From NCBI GenBank assembly GCA_012270975.1, contig JAAXHH010000147.1:62001-126000 (forward strand): 64,000 bases of DNA, read 5' to 3'. Origin of the DNA: Candidatus Latescibacterota bacterium (lineage in GTDB: Bacteria > JAAXHH01). Of this stretch, positions 17,841 to 26,882 are shown in pieces. Both the position numbers and the translations under genes were made by a program. The notes under the pieces are model-generated. The model ran no database searches. It was not told the DNA's origin and saw nothing but the letters and a program-made list of their open reading frames with translations. Every line of letters starts with the position of its first letter. The first letter of the stretch is position 1.

Positions 17841-18242
17841 ATGAACTTCAAAAAACTGATCCTGGGAACCGCCGCCTATACGATCTGCACCTTCTCCCTT
17901 GCCGTGGGCTGGCATGTACTCCTTTTCCAGGAGAGATATGAATCGTTCGGCTACTTCGAGGGAGAGCCTGATTTTCTGCTCGGTTTGCTCACCATCGTGC
18001 TCCAGGGCGTTCTGCTCTCCGCCCTGTTTCCGATGCTGAAAGCCGAGGGAACCTCATTTCGACGGGGGATCAAGTTCGCTTTCATTGCAGGCGCATTCTT
18101 CTGGACTTCTCACGTGCTCGCCTTCGTCGCCAAGCAGAAGGTGCCGGAAGTGTCGGCGTTCATCTGGATGGAAACGGCCTATCTACTGCTCCAATTCGGC
18201 CTGTTCGGTCTGATCATCGGTGCCATTCACCGTAGAGGTTAA
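17841..18242 (+). CDS. Small four-helix membrane protein of unknown function
   Basis: The 133-residue protein has four predicted hydrophobic segments (about residues 8-30, 48-66, 80-100 and 108-127) and few charged residues. The ATG at 17841 is chosen because AGGGG stands 7 bases upstream; other in-frame starts at 17805 and 17835 are less well placed. It follows the lipoprotein enzyme after about 40 bases, and its end overlaps the open frame of the next kinase. No family is recognised with confidence. Confidence 0.6.
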   Translation: MNFKKLILGTAAYTICTFSLAVGWHVLLFQERYESFGYFEGEPDFLLGLLTIVLQGVLLSALFPMLKAEGTSFRRGIKFAFIAGAFFWTSHVLAFVAKQKVPEVSAFIWMETAYLLLQFGLFGLIIGAIHRRG

Positions 18243-19236
18243 GACTGACGGGAGAATCAGCTCCGGCGACGAAGGCAGGGATGAAAAAAACAGCCGGACG
18301 GTTAGTCCCTTGCGCAATGCTGAAATAAAAGACCGCCAGGTCATCGTCGGCCTGGGGGAACTGCTGTGGGACATGCTGCCGTCGGGGCCCCAGCTTGGCG
18401 GCGCCACGGCGAACTTCGCCTACTTCGCGTCGCTCCTGGGTGAGGAGGGCATCGTCGCGAGCCGGGTCGGGCGCGACGACCTGGGAGACAGGGCCGTGGA
18501 CCGTATCGCCGGTCTCGGCCTGGCCACCGACGCGATACAGCGGGACGAGGTCTATCCCACCGGGACGGTCGACGTAGCCATCGGACCGGACGGGCAGCCC
18601 GACTTCGTCATAAACGGTGGCGTCGCCTGGGAGCACATGGCCTGGACGCCCGGCTGGTCTGCGCTGGCCAAGCGGGCGGACGCCGTGTGCTTCGGGACTG
18701 TGTCCCGTCACGAGGCTGGTTCAATCAGTGCGGTCACGGCGTTCCTCGAAGCTTTGAGACCCTCCGCCTTACGTATCTTCGACGTGAACCTGCGGCAGGA
18801 CCGGTACTCCCTGGCTCTGCTTCACGATTCCTTCCAGCGTGTCCACATCGTTAAGCTGAACGACGAGGAGTTGCGCGCGGTCTGCCCTCTACTGGACCTT
18901 GGGGGTGAAGATCTCGAGTCCATGGCGCGACAGCTACGCGAGGCTTACGCATTGAAACTGGTCTGCGTCACCCGCGGCGCGGAAGGCAGCCTGTTGGTCA
19001 CCGCGTCGGAGACCGTGTCACACCCCGGCGTGCCGGTCGAGGTAGTGGACACCATCGGAGCCGGCGACGCCTTCACCGCGGTACTGGCCAGCGGGTACCT
19101 GCGCGGCGTGCCGCTTGAACGCGTCAGCGAAGCCGCCAACCGGCTCGGCGCCTGGGTGGCGTCTCAGACCGGCGCCATGCCGGCGGCCGACGAGGCGGTT
19201 TGCTCCGCGGTCCGAAATATCCTTCGTGAAGCGTAA
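18220..19236 (+). CDS. PfkB family carbohydrate kinase
   Basis: The protein (up to 338 residues) is a ribokinase-like sugar kinase. It has the N-terminal G-E-L-L-W-D-M region, G-G-A-T-A-N-F-A-Y motif near residue 60, and the signature D-T-I-G-A-G-D-A-F with catalytic base Asp283, which transfers phosphate from ATP to a sugar. The closest general group is fructokinase/ribokinase, but the substrate is not certain. The start is unclear: the GTG at 18220 overlaps the previous gene by 23 bases and has no ribosome site, and a TTG at 18310 is closer to where the domain begins. Confidence 0.85.
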   Translation: MPFTVEVKTDGRISSGDEGRDEKNSRTVSPLRNAEIKDRQVIVGLGELLWDMLPSGPQLGGATANFAYFASLLGEEGIVASRVGRDDLGDRAVDRIAGLGLATDAIQRDEVYPTGTVDVAIGPDGQPDFVINGGVAWEHMAWTPGWSALAKRADAVCFGTVSRHEAGSISAVTAFLEALRPSALRIFDVNLRQDRYSLALLHDSFQRVHIVKLNDEELRAVCPLLDLGGEDLESMARQLREAYALKLVCVTRGAEGSLLVTASETVSHPGVPVEVVDTIGAGDAFTAVLASGYLRGVPLERVSEAANRLGAWVASQTGAMPAADEAVCSAVRNILREA

Positions 19237-19260
19237 GGGAAGCGTAAGGAGAACCCGAGG

Positions 19261-22122
19261 TTATTCGGGCAGGTAGTACGTCTCTTCAGCCGGACGCAGG
19301 GGCCGGTTGAGCCAGAGGGGGCGACGCAGTCCGCCCGGACCCGGTGCGGGGCGCGTCTGATCCAGCCATTCGCGGTACACCTCGAAGGACTTCTCCGTAT
19401 CCACCATCACGTCCCCGTAGGCGTCCTCTTCGCGGGCTTTTTCCACTCTGACCTTCTGGTGCCAGCAGTGCATGCCGCTCACGGGATCGGGATGCACGGG
19501 GAAGGTGATGTTCTGGTGCACGCCGCCGTCCCGCCAGAAGATGCGGGATGAGTCGCGGTCGGCGCTTTCGTAGGGCCGTATCCCGTCCATCACCTTCATG
19601 CGCCACTTGCCGCCGGACTCTTCCTGGATATCCACCAGGTTCACCGACCAGCGGTTGCCGTCCGCGTCCTGCTTGCGCCGCCAGCGGCCCAGGTGGTGGG
19701 AGCAGGCTACGACGCCGGGCTTCATGGCCTCGGTGACCCAGACGCGGTCCACGAAGTGGCCGATCTCGGTGGTCACCCGTACCAGGTCGCCCGTACTGAT
19801 GCCCATCCGGTCGGCGTCCTGCCGGTGCATCCACACGGGATTGCGGTTGGATATCTCGTTGAGCCACTTGGCGTTGCCGGATCTTGAGTGGATCAGCGTG
19901 GGCAGCCGGAAGGTGGGCACCAGCGGGAACTCGCCCTGCTCGCGGTCGAGCTCGTCGGGGTGCACGTGGCTCTTGATATAGGTGGGGATGGCATACTCCG
20001 GCCAGCCCCAGTCCACCATGGTCTGGGAGTAGAATTCCTGCTTGAGCGAGGGCGTGGGGAAACCTGCGCACGGCGTCCCGTCCACCATGACGCCCACGGT
20101 CTTGCCGTCGGCGACCAGGGTATTCGTCTCCGGATCGACCTCGGCGCCAGCGGCCGTCTCGTCATCCAACTCCTTGAGGTGTTTCGCGTAGGCCGTCTTC
20201 TCCACCTCGAAGGCGCCGTACTTGCGCATGTAATCCAGCGTGGAAAGGCCCTCCTCCGCGGCTGCCTCCGGCAGTCCGTCCACGTGGTCGAAGATGTACC
20301 GGTAGTATTCGTCGACGGTGATCTTCTCGCCGGGCCGGTAGGGTGAAATGAAATGGTCCCTGATCCCCAGGCTGCCGTCGGGATCGATGCGCCAGGACAG
20401 TTCGATCCAGAATTCGTCCTCTTCCCAGACTTCCCCGGGGTTGGACTCGTAGGTGAAAGTCACGGGATCGCCCATGCGGCGCCGCGCCTCGCGCAGGACG
20501 GGCTGGCGGAAACCGATCCAGGTACCCGAGTGGGTCTCGTAGCTGATGATGTCGTGGCGCTCGCTGGCGTGTCCCATGGGCAGCACGTAGTCGGCGAAAT
20601 AGGCGGTCTCGTTCCACGTGGGGGTCAGGGCCGCGTGGAGCCCCACCTTCTCCACATCGCGCAGCGCCTCGACCCAGGTGAACCCGTCCGGGTACGTCCA
20701 CACGGGATTGAACACCCGGGTGAAGTAGACGGCCAGCTTTCCGCGTCCCTCTTTCAGGAAATGGGGCAGGAGAAAGCTCATCTCGTAATGGGAAAGGGGG
20801 TATTCCTTCGGGAAATGCAGTTCGTTCCAGAACTTCTGGTCCGGGGGATGGTCGAAGACGTTGGGCTTGAACTTGTTCCACCCGCTCGGCGAGGTCCCGC
20901 CCTCTGTGCCGACGCTGCCGGTAAGCACGTTCAGAAAGTGAAGGCATCGCGCCACGGCCCAGCCGCCGGCGTTGCCGCTGCCCGCGCTGCGCCAGTTGTG
21001 GGTGGCGAACCGCGAACCCGCCCGGCCGATCTCTCGAGCGATCTCCACGATCTGTGCCGCCGGCACGCCGCTCTCCTGTTCGGCGAACTCGGGCGTGTAT
21101 TCGCTGTAGACCGCCTTGAGCGCTTCGATGAACCGCTCGAAGGTGCGCGGCGCGTCCGGGTGTTCCTTCTCCAGGTAGGTCTGCCAGTTCACCCACGTCT
21201 TCATGAACGCGCCGTCGTAAAGGCCGTCCTGCAGGATGACGTTGGCCATGGCCAGCAGCACCGCGGCCTCGCTGCCCGGATAGGTCGGCATCCAGTGGTC
21301 GGCCATGCTGGCCGTGTTGGACAGCCTCGGGTCCATGACGGCGAGCTTCGCGCCCTTCATCATGCCTTCGATGATGCGCTGGGCGTGGGGATTGAAGTAG
21401 TGTCCCGATTCCAGGTGGGCGCTGATGAGGAGGATGAACCGCGCGTTGGCGTGGTCCGGCGACGGCCGGTCGAAGAAATGCCAGAGGGCGTAGCCGAACC
21501 GGGCGCCCGACGAGCAAATGTTGGTGTGGCTGTTGTGCCCGTCCACGCCCCAGGCCTTGAGCACACGGTCGATGTAGCCTTCGGCGCCGGGCCGGCCCAC
21601 GTGATAGGCGATCTCGTTGTTGGCGCCCTGCTGCAGCCGTTCGCGGATCCGGCCGGCGATGTCGTCCAGCGCGTCGTCCCAGGACACCCGATCCCACTCG
21701 CCGCTGCCCCGGGCGCCCGACCGGCGCACGGGATAGAGGATGCGGTCGGTGTCGCGAATCTGGTTGATGGTCGCCGGGCCCTTGGCGCAGTTGCGTCCCC
21801 GGCTGGCAGGATGGTAGGGATTGCCCTCGAACTTGCGGACCTCCATCGTCTCCTTGTCGACGTAGCTCAGCATGCCGCATCCGGCTTCGCAGTTGAAGCA
21901 GGCCGTAGGTACCACCATATAGTGCTTGGGCTGCTGCCGCGGCCAGTCCTGGGCCTCGTACTCGACCCAGTCATCCCACTGATCCGGCGGCGGGTAGTCC
22001 GTGAGCGCGCCGCCTTCGGTCAGACTCGGGAGATCCGGTCCGTCGTCCTCGTGCAGATTGGGGATCAGGCCGATCTTCTCGGCCAGCGATTCGATGATTC
22101 CCGGTTTGTGGCGTATGGACAT
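19261..22122 (-). CDS. Molybdopterin-dependent oxidoreductase, catalytic subunit (DMSO reductase superfamily)
   Basis: This 953-residue protein has an N-terminal [4Fe-4S] site (Cys75, Cys78, Cys82 and Cys112) and a large molybdo-bis-pterin guanine dinucleotide fold. Cys203 in T-N-I-C-S-S-G-A-R is the probable molybdenum ligand. The C-terminal domain carries typical cofactor-binding motifs such as N-R-N-P-V-W-M-H. No twin-arginine signal is visible at the N-terminus, so it may face the cytoplasm. It follows the gene for a fused ferredoxin-NrfD protein on the same strand, so together they should form a quinone-linked respiratory complex related to polysulfide, thiosulfate or formate enzymes. 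The substrate cannot be told from the sequence. Confidence 0.9.
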   Translation of the reverse strand: MSIRHKPGIIESLAEKIGLIPNLHEDDGPDLPSLTEGGALTDYPPPDQWDDWVEYEAQDWPRQQPKHYMVVPTACFNCEAGCGMLSYVDKETMEVRKFEGNPYHPASRGRNCAKGPATINQIRDTDRILYPVRRSGARGSGEWDRVSWDDALDDIAGRIRERLQQGANNEIAYHVGRPGAEGYIDRVLKAWGVDGHNSHTNICSSGARFGYALWHFFDRPSPDHANARFILLISAHLESGHYFNPHAQRIIEGMMKGAKLAVMDPRLSNTASMADHWMPTYPGSEAAVLLAMANVILQDGLYDGAFMKTWVNWQTYLEKEHPDAPRTFERFIEALKAVYSEYTPEFAEQESGVPAAQIVEIAREIGRAGSRFATHNWRSAGSGNAGGWAVARCLHFLNVLTGSVGTEGGTSPSGWNKFKPNVFDHPPDQKFWNELHFPKEYPLSHYEMSFLLPHFLKEGRGKLAVYFTRVFNPVWTYPDGFTWVEALRDVEKVGLHAALTPTWNETAYFADYVLPMGHASERHDIISYETHSGTWIGFRQPVLREARRRMGDPVTFTYESNPGEVWEEDEFWIELSWRIDPDGSLGIRDHFISPYRPGEKITVDEYYRYIFDHVDGLPEAAAEEGLSTLDYMRKYGAFEVEKTAYAKHLKELDDETAAGAEVDPETNTLVADGKTVGVMVDGTPCAGFPTPSLKQEFYSQTMVDWGWPEYAIPTYIKSHVHPDELDREQGEFPLVPTFRLPTLIHSRSGNAKWLNEISNRNPVWMHRQDADRMGISTGDLVRVTTEIGHFVDRVWVTEAMKPGVVACSHHLGRWRRKQDADGNRWSVNLVDIQEESGGKWRMKVMDGIRPYESADRDSSRIFWRDGGVHQNITFPVHPDPVSGMHCWHQKVRVEKAREEDAYGDVMVDTEKSFEVYREWLDQTRPAPGPGGLRRPLWLNRPLRPAEETYYLPE

Positions 22123-22153
22123 GTTGTCTTATCCGTCCTCGATCGTTGTCGCG

Positions 22154-22206
22154 TCAGCTCAACGGTATATCCGTCGGCCTTTCAGCTCAGCGGGATGTCC
22201 TGCGGC
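22154..22206. repeat. Imperfect 25-bp direct duplication at the end of the NrfD fusion gene
   Basis: The stretch at 22182-22206, which encodes the last residues and stop of the ferredoxin-NrfD gene, is repeated imperfectly at 22154-22178 with a 28-base offset (both begin TCAGCTCA and end CGGC). This looks like a small tandem duplication in the gap before the molybdoenzyme gene. Confidence 0.4.
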
Positions 22207-23810
22207 GCCCTGACCCAGACGTACTCCGTCGCGTAGAGGCCGATCAGTACGCCCACGCCCGCCGCGGCGAGGAGCGCTTCACCGGCGAACCAGGCCAGGA
22301 TGACGGGCGCCAGGTTGCCTATGACGATGCCGAGTACCCAGAAATACCCCCGGTACCTGCCCCGTACGATGGCCTGAACGGCTTTCCGGGCGTCGGCCGT
22401 GGGATGGGGCGTCAGCATCTCGGACGCGATGACCAGCAGGTTCAGGACGATGGCGGCGGTCAGGGTATTACGGACGAATGCGAACCAGTTCTCACCAGGC
22501 GCAATGAACAGGAAAACAACAGCGAATACCGCCGCGCCGGCCAGCACGGCGTGGAGCAGCATGTGCAGGACTAGCGTCGGGCTTTGCCAGAAATCCCGTC
22601 CCTTGGCCTGGGCGAAGAGAAAGGCCGTGTAGACCGCCGTGACGACCGCCAGCGCGGCCGTGACCCAGCCGATGATTTCGGCCGCCTCGGTTCGGCCCGT
22701 CCACATGGCCGCCGCCCAAAGCGTGAGCGCCAGCCCGTAGAAGGTCAACGCATAGCCGCCGAGCACGAGCCAGGATTTCCACTGGGGACGCAGCAGCACG
22801 TAGAGAAAGCGTTTGGGCTGGGTCAGGTCGCGGACCAGCAGGATCGTAGTGGCCAGGAGAAACGTCAGGGCTACGGTGCAGCCGGCCCAGGCTAGGACAG
22901 GATCGACGGAATACCCGAAGACCGAAGCCGCGAAGGGAAGAAGGAATGCACCGGCCGAGATGGCCTTGGTCCAAACGTAGGCGGCCACGTCGTTGCCCCA
23001 CAGAACACCCTTGTCCGGCGCGTCGTAGACCCGGCGGGCCGCGGCGTCCTTGCCGGCGCCGTCGCCCGCCCCCTCGCCCTGTGCTCCGTGGGCGTTCGCC
23101 TCATCCCGACCATTCTGTCCCTGCCCGCCAAGTTGCCGTACCATGTCCTCCGGGTCCGCCTTGGCGGTCCGTTCCTCCACGTAACGGGCGAAATGCCCGA
23201 CACCGTCCGCCTGCGAACTCCACATGTAGTTGTCCGACGTCGCGGTCTCCCCGGGCGTCAGCGAGGCCTCGTCGCCGTCGATATAGTACAGGCGGGGCTT
23301 CGTGTCCTTTTCCACCTTTCGGACCGTCACCTGCTCTTTTGCGAGCAACTGGGCGATCTCCGTCGAACCGTCGTCCATGTCGCCGGAGATGATGGCGTGC
23401 TCAGGGCAGACGTTCACGCAGGCGGGCTCGAGGCCGATATCCACCCGGTGGGCGCAGTAGTTGCACTTGGCCGCCGTATGGGTGTCCGGATCGATGTACA
23501 GGGCGTCGTAGGGACAGGCCTGCATGCAGCCCTTGCATCCGATGCATCGCCTCGGATCGAAATCGACGATGCCGTCCTTCCGCGTGTACAGCGCCGTCAC
23601 CGGACAGATCTCCACGCAGGGGGCGTCCTCGCAGTGGTTGCACCGCATGACGGAGAAATGCCTGGCCGTGTTCGGATACGTCCCTTTCTCGATGTACTTC
23701 ACCCAGGTCCGGTTGACGCCGAGGGGCACCTCGTGCTCGGCCTTGCAGGCGACGGTGCAGGCGTGGCACCCGATACATTTCCTGTTGTCTATGATGAAAC
23801 CGTATTGCAT
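22182..23810 (-). CDS. Fused four-cluster ferredoxin and NrfD-like membrane subunit
   Basis: This 542-residue protein joins two parts that are usually separate subunits. Residues 1-190 resemble the four-cluster electron-transfer subunit (PsrB/DmsB type), with C12-x2-C-x2-C-x3-C, C-N-H-C-E-D-A-P-C, C-I-G-C-K-G-C and C-N-Y-C groups. A charged, glycine-rich linker (about 195-270) leads to a membrane domain with about eight hydrophobic segments resembling NrfD/PsrC, the quinone-binding anchor. The ATG at 23810 follows GGAG; an in-frame GTG lies six codons upstream. It should carry electrons between the quinone pool and the molybdoenzyme encoded downstream. The fusion appears genuine because the frame is open throughout. 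Confidence 0.85.
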   Translation of the reverse strand: MQYGFIIDNRKCIGCHACTVACKAEHEVPLGVNRTWVKYIEKGTYPNTARHFSVMRCNHCEDAPCVEICPVTALYTRKDGIVDFDPRRCIGCKGCMQACPYDALYIDPDTHTAAKCNYCAHRVDIGLEPACVNVCPEHAIISGDMDDGSTEIAQLLAKEQVTVRKVEKDTKPRLYYIDGDEASLTPGETATSDNYMWSSQADGVGHFARYVEERTAKADPEDMVRQLGGQGQNGRDEANAHGAQGEGAGDGAGKDAAARRVYDAPDKGVLWGNDVAAYVWTKAISAGAFLLPFAASVFGYSVDPVLAWAGCTVALTFLLATTILLVRDLTQPKRFLYVLLRPQWKSWLVLGGYALTFYGLALTLWAAAMWTGRTEAAEIIGWVTAALAVVTAVYTAFLFAQAKGRDFWQSPTLVLHMLLHAVLAGAAVFAVVFLFIAPGENWFAFVRNTLTAAIVLNLLVIASEMLTPHPTADARKAVQAIVRGRYRGYFWVLGIVIGNLAPVILAWFAGEALLAAAGVGVLIGLYATEYVWVRAPQDIPLS

Positions 23811-23852
23811 GGACGCTCCGGATTGCACGGGCGACGGCCCGGTCGAAACGAA

Positions 23853-24326
23853 TCAGGTGGAGAGGCTTCCGTACCGTCCCCCGTAGAAGACCAGGGGGCG
23901 CCCTTCCCGGGTGCCTCCCGTCACGATCTCGCCGATGAAGATGTCGTGATCCCCTCCCGGCAGAATCTCGGTGACCCGGCAATCCACGTAGGCCAGCGCT
24001 TGCTCCAAAACTGGCGATCCCGTGGCTTCGGTCCGGTAATCGATGCCTGAGAAGTCCTTTGGACCGTGTTTGGCGAAACGCACGGAAAGCGCTTCCTGAT
24101 CTTCGGTCAGTATGTTGACGGCGAAGCAGTCGCTGGCCTTGAGGCAGGCGTTCATCTGGGCCTTGACGTCTACCGATACGAGGATGAGCGGGGGATCCAA
24201 GGAGAGGGATGCCACCGCGTTGGCGGTCATGCCCTGCGGTTGATTCTCGTACCAGGTGGTTACGACGGTCACACCGGTCGCGAAATGCCCCATGATCCGC
24301 CGTTGTTCCATTTGATCGAAAGCCAT
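23853..24326 (-). CDS. Flavin reductase-like FMN-binding protein
   Basis: The 157-residue protein fits the flavin reductase domain (FMN-binding split barrel). Recognised features are the N-terminal F-A-T-G-V-T-V-V-T-T strand pair, G-M-T-A-N-A-V-A-S-L-S-L-D-P-P, and the C-terminal D-H-D-I-F-I-G-E-I. Members reduce FMN or FAD with NAD(P)H for a partner monooxygenase or bind FMN themselves. It sits 42 bases upstream of the ferredoxin-NrfD gene on the same strand, so it may be in the same unit, though no monooxygenase is near. A TATAAT overlaps the ATG and is probably fortuitous. Confidence 0.85.
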   Translation of the reverse strand: MAFDQMEQRRIMGHFATGVTVVTTWYENQPQGMTANAVASLSLDPPLILVSVDVKAQMNACLKASDCFAVNILTEDQEALSVRFAKHGPKDFSGIDYRTEATGSPVLEQALAYVDCRVTEILPGGDHDIFIGEIVTGGTREGRPLVFYGGRYGSLST

Positions 24327-24450
24327 TATACCACGCTAGTCAGGGTGTATTCCGCGAACGGGCAACTGTCTCCAACTGTGATGCATCGTCCCGGTAAAGT
24401 CAATGTATTTAAAGATCGTCCCCCTGTTTCATTTCAGCGGGCGCCCCGGG

Positions 24451-25044
24451 TTACAGGCGAATCACCGCGGAGACGGTAACGGGGACCCACTGTGCGCGTT
24501 CATCGAACATGTCGCGCACATGGTTATACCGTACATTCAGCGTCAGACCAAGGTTGTCATCGATGGTTATGTTGACCCCCAGACCGATCACGAACATGAA
24601 CGAATGGTCGTCCGTACCGGTTCGCGCGCCAACACCTTCGACAGAGCGTCCGGTATCGCCCGCGCCTCCGGTACCACCGTTACCTCTGGTCCAGCCCACG
24701 CCGCCGTGGCCATAGAATCCCACGGGATCCGCGATCCCCTCGATCAACAGACCCACGTTACCGCCGGTCAGCTTTGTGGCGGCATCTGAATCCACCCTTT
24801 CATTCGGATCCAGAATCTCTTCCTCGTCGAAGCCGAACCGGCTGTGATGGCCCTCGACCAACAGGAAGTATCCCATATCGACGGGAATTGCCACGCCGGC
24901 CAGAAACGAGGGGCCGACCGCTCTTGTTCCGTCGGACAGGTCACCGACGGGCATGCCGGGCCCGCCTCCTAGCCTGATGTTCGTCTGACCTTCGGCCAAT
25001 AACGGCATGAAGAACAACGCGATCGCTAAACATGCACCACGCAC
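24451..25044 (-). CDS. Outer-membrane beta-barrel-like protein
   Basis: The 197-residue protein has a signal peptide (V/M-R-G-A-C-L-A-I-A-L-F-F to about residue 20, ending A-E-G-Q) and then alternating hydrophobic/polar strands with glycine-rich turns, ending in an aromatic-hydrophobic strand V-T-V-S-A-V-I-R-L. This fits a small outer-membrane barrel of the OmpA-N/OmpW-like kind. The GTG at 25044 is chosen because AAAGGAGG stands 6 bases before it; the longer open frame has no such site. It is divergent from an ECF sigma gene, which suggests a link to envelope stress. The precise family is not certain. Confidence 0.65.
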   Translation of the reverse strand: MRGACLAIALFFMPLLAEGQTNIRLGGGPGMPVGDLSDGTRAVGPSFLAGVAIPVDMGYFLLVEGHHSRFGFDEEEILDPNERVDSDAATKLTGGNVGLLIEGIADPVGFYGHGGVGWTRGNGGTGGAGDTGRSVEGVGARTGTDDHSFMFVIGLGVNITIDDNLGLTLNVRYNHVRDMFDERAQWVPVTVSAVIRL

Positions 25045-25050
25045 CGGAAG

Positions 25051-25058
25051 CCTCCTTT
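25051..25058 (-). promoter_or_regulatory. Near-perfect ribosome binding site fixing a GTG start
   Basis: The minus strand reads AAAGGAGG, 6 bases before the GTG at 25044. This sets the start of the outer-membrane-like gene and removes 28 residues of the longest frame. Confidence 0.6.
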
Positions 25059-25297
25059 CATACAGCAACTGCGAACATGCCGTCCGGAACGGCCAGGTAT
25101 TCCAGGTTCTTTGTGAAAGAAATAACATGGGTTTTGATTTAATGGGAATAAAAACGGCGACTGCGGGGTCTAACCTTCAGGCAGCGGCATCCGTTGTGGG
25201 CCGATCTCCGGCAGTTCCGGTACCAGGGGATTGGCCGCGCCGGGCGGCACCCCGTTCGACGCTGACCAAACCGGTCCGGCCATTCGAGGGATACGGG

Positions 25298-25885
25298 ATG
25301 AGGGAAGACGCCTTGACGGACGAAGCACTGGTCGACGCCGCCCGCGATGGCAGCGAGGGGGCTTTCCGTGAACTGGTGGAACGATACGAGGACCGCGTGG
25401 CCTCCGTCGTCATCCGCATGCTCGGGGACACCCCCGAAGCGGAGGACGTGGGGCAGGAGACCTTCATCCGGTTCTATCGAAGCCTCAGGCGGTTCCGCGG
25501 GCAGGCCTCTGTCGGTACCTACTTGACCCGCATCGCCATCAATCTGTCGCTGAATGAAATCAAAAAACGCAGACGCCGTTCGATCTTCGTTCCTTTCATC
25601 CCGCCCGGAAAAGGGAACGACGCGCCTGACATGGAGTTCGAAGATCCGCGCGCCAGCGCCGAATACGACGATACGGCCGATCGGATTCAGCGGGCGTTGA
25701 ACCAGCTGAAACCGGAATTTCGCTCGGTCATCGTGCTCCGACTGATGGAAGGCTATTCTACGAAAGAAACCGCCGAGATCCTGGGTCTGCCCGTCGGGAC
25801 GATCCTGTCCCGCCTCAGGAGATCACAGGAGAAACTGAAGCGCATCCTCATATCCCATAGGGAGCTTGTCCATGAAACGATCTGA
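25298..25885 (+). CDS. ECF sigma factor (RpoE/sigma-24 type)
   Basis: The 195-residue protein is an extracytoplasmic-function sigma factor. Region 2 (about residues 20-92) contains E-D-V-G-Q-E-T-F-I-R-F-Y, and region 4 (about 125-180) has the helix-turn-helix Y-S-T-K-E-T-A-E-I-L-G-L-P-V-G-T-I-L-S-R. A basic patch (K-K-R-R-R-R) separates them. It should direct RNA polymerase to stress promoters and be held by the membrane protein encoded next, with which it overlaps by 14 bases. The ATG at 25298 follows GAGGGA; the longer open frame upstream is not protein-like. Confidence 0.9.
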   Translation: MREDALTDEALVDAARDGSEGAFRELVERYEDRVASVVIRMLGDTPEAEDVGQETFIRFYRSLRRFRGQASVGTYLTRIAINLSLNEIKKRRRRSIFVPFIPPGKGNDAPDMEFEDPRASAEYDDTADRIQRALNQLKPEFRSVIVLRLMEGYSTKETAEILGLPVGTILSRLRRSQEKLKRILISHRELVHETI

Positions 25886-26330
25886 TCTGGACCTGTTGTA
25901 CCGGTCGCTGGATTCGTCCCTGGCGCCCGGTGAACAAAGCCGCCTGGATGCGGCGCTCCAGCGCGATCAGGGCCTGCGGGACGAATATGAACGATTGATC
26001 CGCCTCCGGGGCCTGGTGGAAGGCCAGGAATCACCATCGTTCCAGGCAGGATTCACCAGCCGGGTGATGAAGCGCCTGGCTTCGGAATCTCCCGCCGGAG
26101 CCGAAACGAATCCCTCGGCCGGAGCGATGCCGGACTTCCAGGACGCGCTGCCACTGATGTTTCGCAGGGTGGCGGTAGCCGCTTCCATCGCCGCGATACT
26201 GCTGCTGACCTACAATCTGACTACCTCTGGGAACATCTCCCTCACGGCGTCGTTTGGTCTGACCGAGGAACTGTTTCCTGAAGACCTTTACGACGCGCGG
26301 ATGGCACTGGAAACGGAGGGCGCATTATGA
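25872..26330 (+). CDS. Probable membrane anti-sigma factor
   Basis: The 152-residue protein has a short helical cytoplasmic part (residues 1-97), one transmembrane segment (about 99-116) and a small periplasmic tail. Together with its 14-base overlap after the ECF sigma gene, this is the usual layout of an anti-sigma factor that releases the sigma factor on envelope stress. No zinc-binding H-x3-C-x2-C motif is seen, so it is not a ZAS-type protein. GGGAG precedes the ATG. The call rests mainly on context and topology. Confidence 0.75.
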   Translation: MKRSDLDLLYRSLDSSLAPGEQSRLDAALQRDQGLRDEYERLIRLRGLVEGQESPSFQAGFTSRVMKRLASESPAGAETNPSAGAMPDFQDALPLMFRRVAVAASIAAILLLTYNLTTSGNISLTASFGLTEELFPEDLYDARMALETEGAL

Positions 26331-26827
26331 ACATCCACTTGAAGACGGCGGCCATCCTGCTGGCCACGTTGATCATCGGCATGATCTGCGGCGGGTTGAT
26401 CCTCGGCGCTTTCGCCCGGGATCGCCTGCAACCGCCGCCGCCCCAGATGACCCGTGAACGGTTCGTGGAACGGTGGGTCAGGATGGTACAACCGGACCAG
26501 GAGCAGATGCGCAGGATCCGGGAAGTGGTGGGCGAACACGAACCCGGGTTCCGGGAGAACTACATGCGTCACCGTCGGGAAATGCAGGCCCTGGTCGATT
26601 CCTTGCACCGGGATCTGGAACCCATACTGACCGAAGCACAAATCGAGCGTATTAAAAGGAACAGAGAGCGCCGCGAACGCATACGTGAATTCCGCAGGGA
26701 AGGTGATCACGAGCCCCGCCGGGGACGCAACCGGCCGCCCGGGCGCGACCGGACCGGCGAGCGGGACCAGGAGGCGCGTCAGGATAGCGATCGTTCGAGC
26801 GAGCGGGGGAGCGGGGGCAATCACTGA
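26327..26827 (+). CDS. Membrane-anchored Spy/CpxP-like (LTxxQ-type) periplasmic protein
   Basis: This 166-residue protein overlaps the anti-sigma gene by 4 bases (ATGA), so the three genes form an operon. It has an N-terminal membrane segment (about residues 8-29), then an arginine- and glutamate-rich helical region with L-T-E-A-Q-I-E-R-I resembling the LTxxQ motif of Spy, CpxP and periplasmic heavy-metal sensor proteins, and a highly charged R/E/D-rich tail. It may sense misfolded proteins or metals and tune the sigma system. Function is inferred from the motif and context. Confidence 0.65.
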   Translation: MNIHLKTAAILLATLIIGMICGGLILGAFARDRLQPPPPQMTRERFVERWVRMVQPDQEQMRRIREVVGEHEPGFRENYMRHRREMQALVDSLHRDLEPILTEAQIERIKRNRERRERIREFRREGDHEPRRGRNRPPGRDRTGERDQEARQDSDRSSERGSGGNH

Positions 26828-26882
26828 TGTTTGTTATCACCATGCCACAACGTAGGGATCGGTAGTCAGTCGGGAACCAGAA

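Noticed and set aside
19261-22122. Sec-containing formate dehydrogenase
   Set aside because: The molybdenum ligand position is an ordinary Cys codon (residue 203) and the frame has no internal stop.
24318-24330. Extended -10 box (TGG plus TATAAT) at the flavin reductase start
   Set aside because: The hexamer overlaps the ATG itself and has no -35 partner, so it would start transcripts inside the gene.
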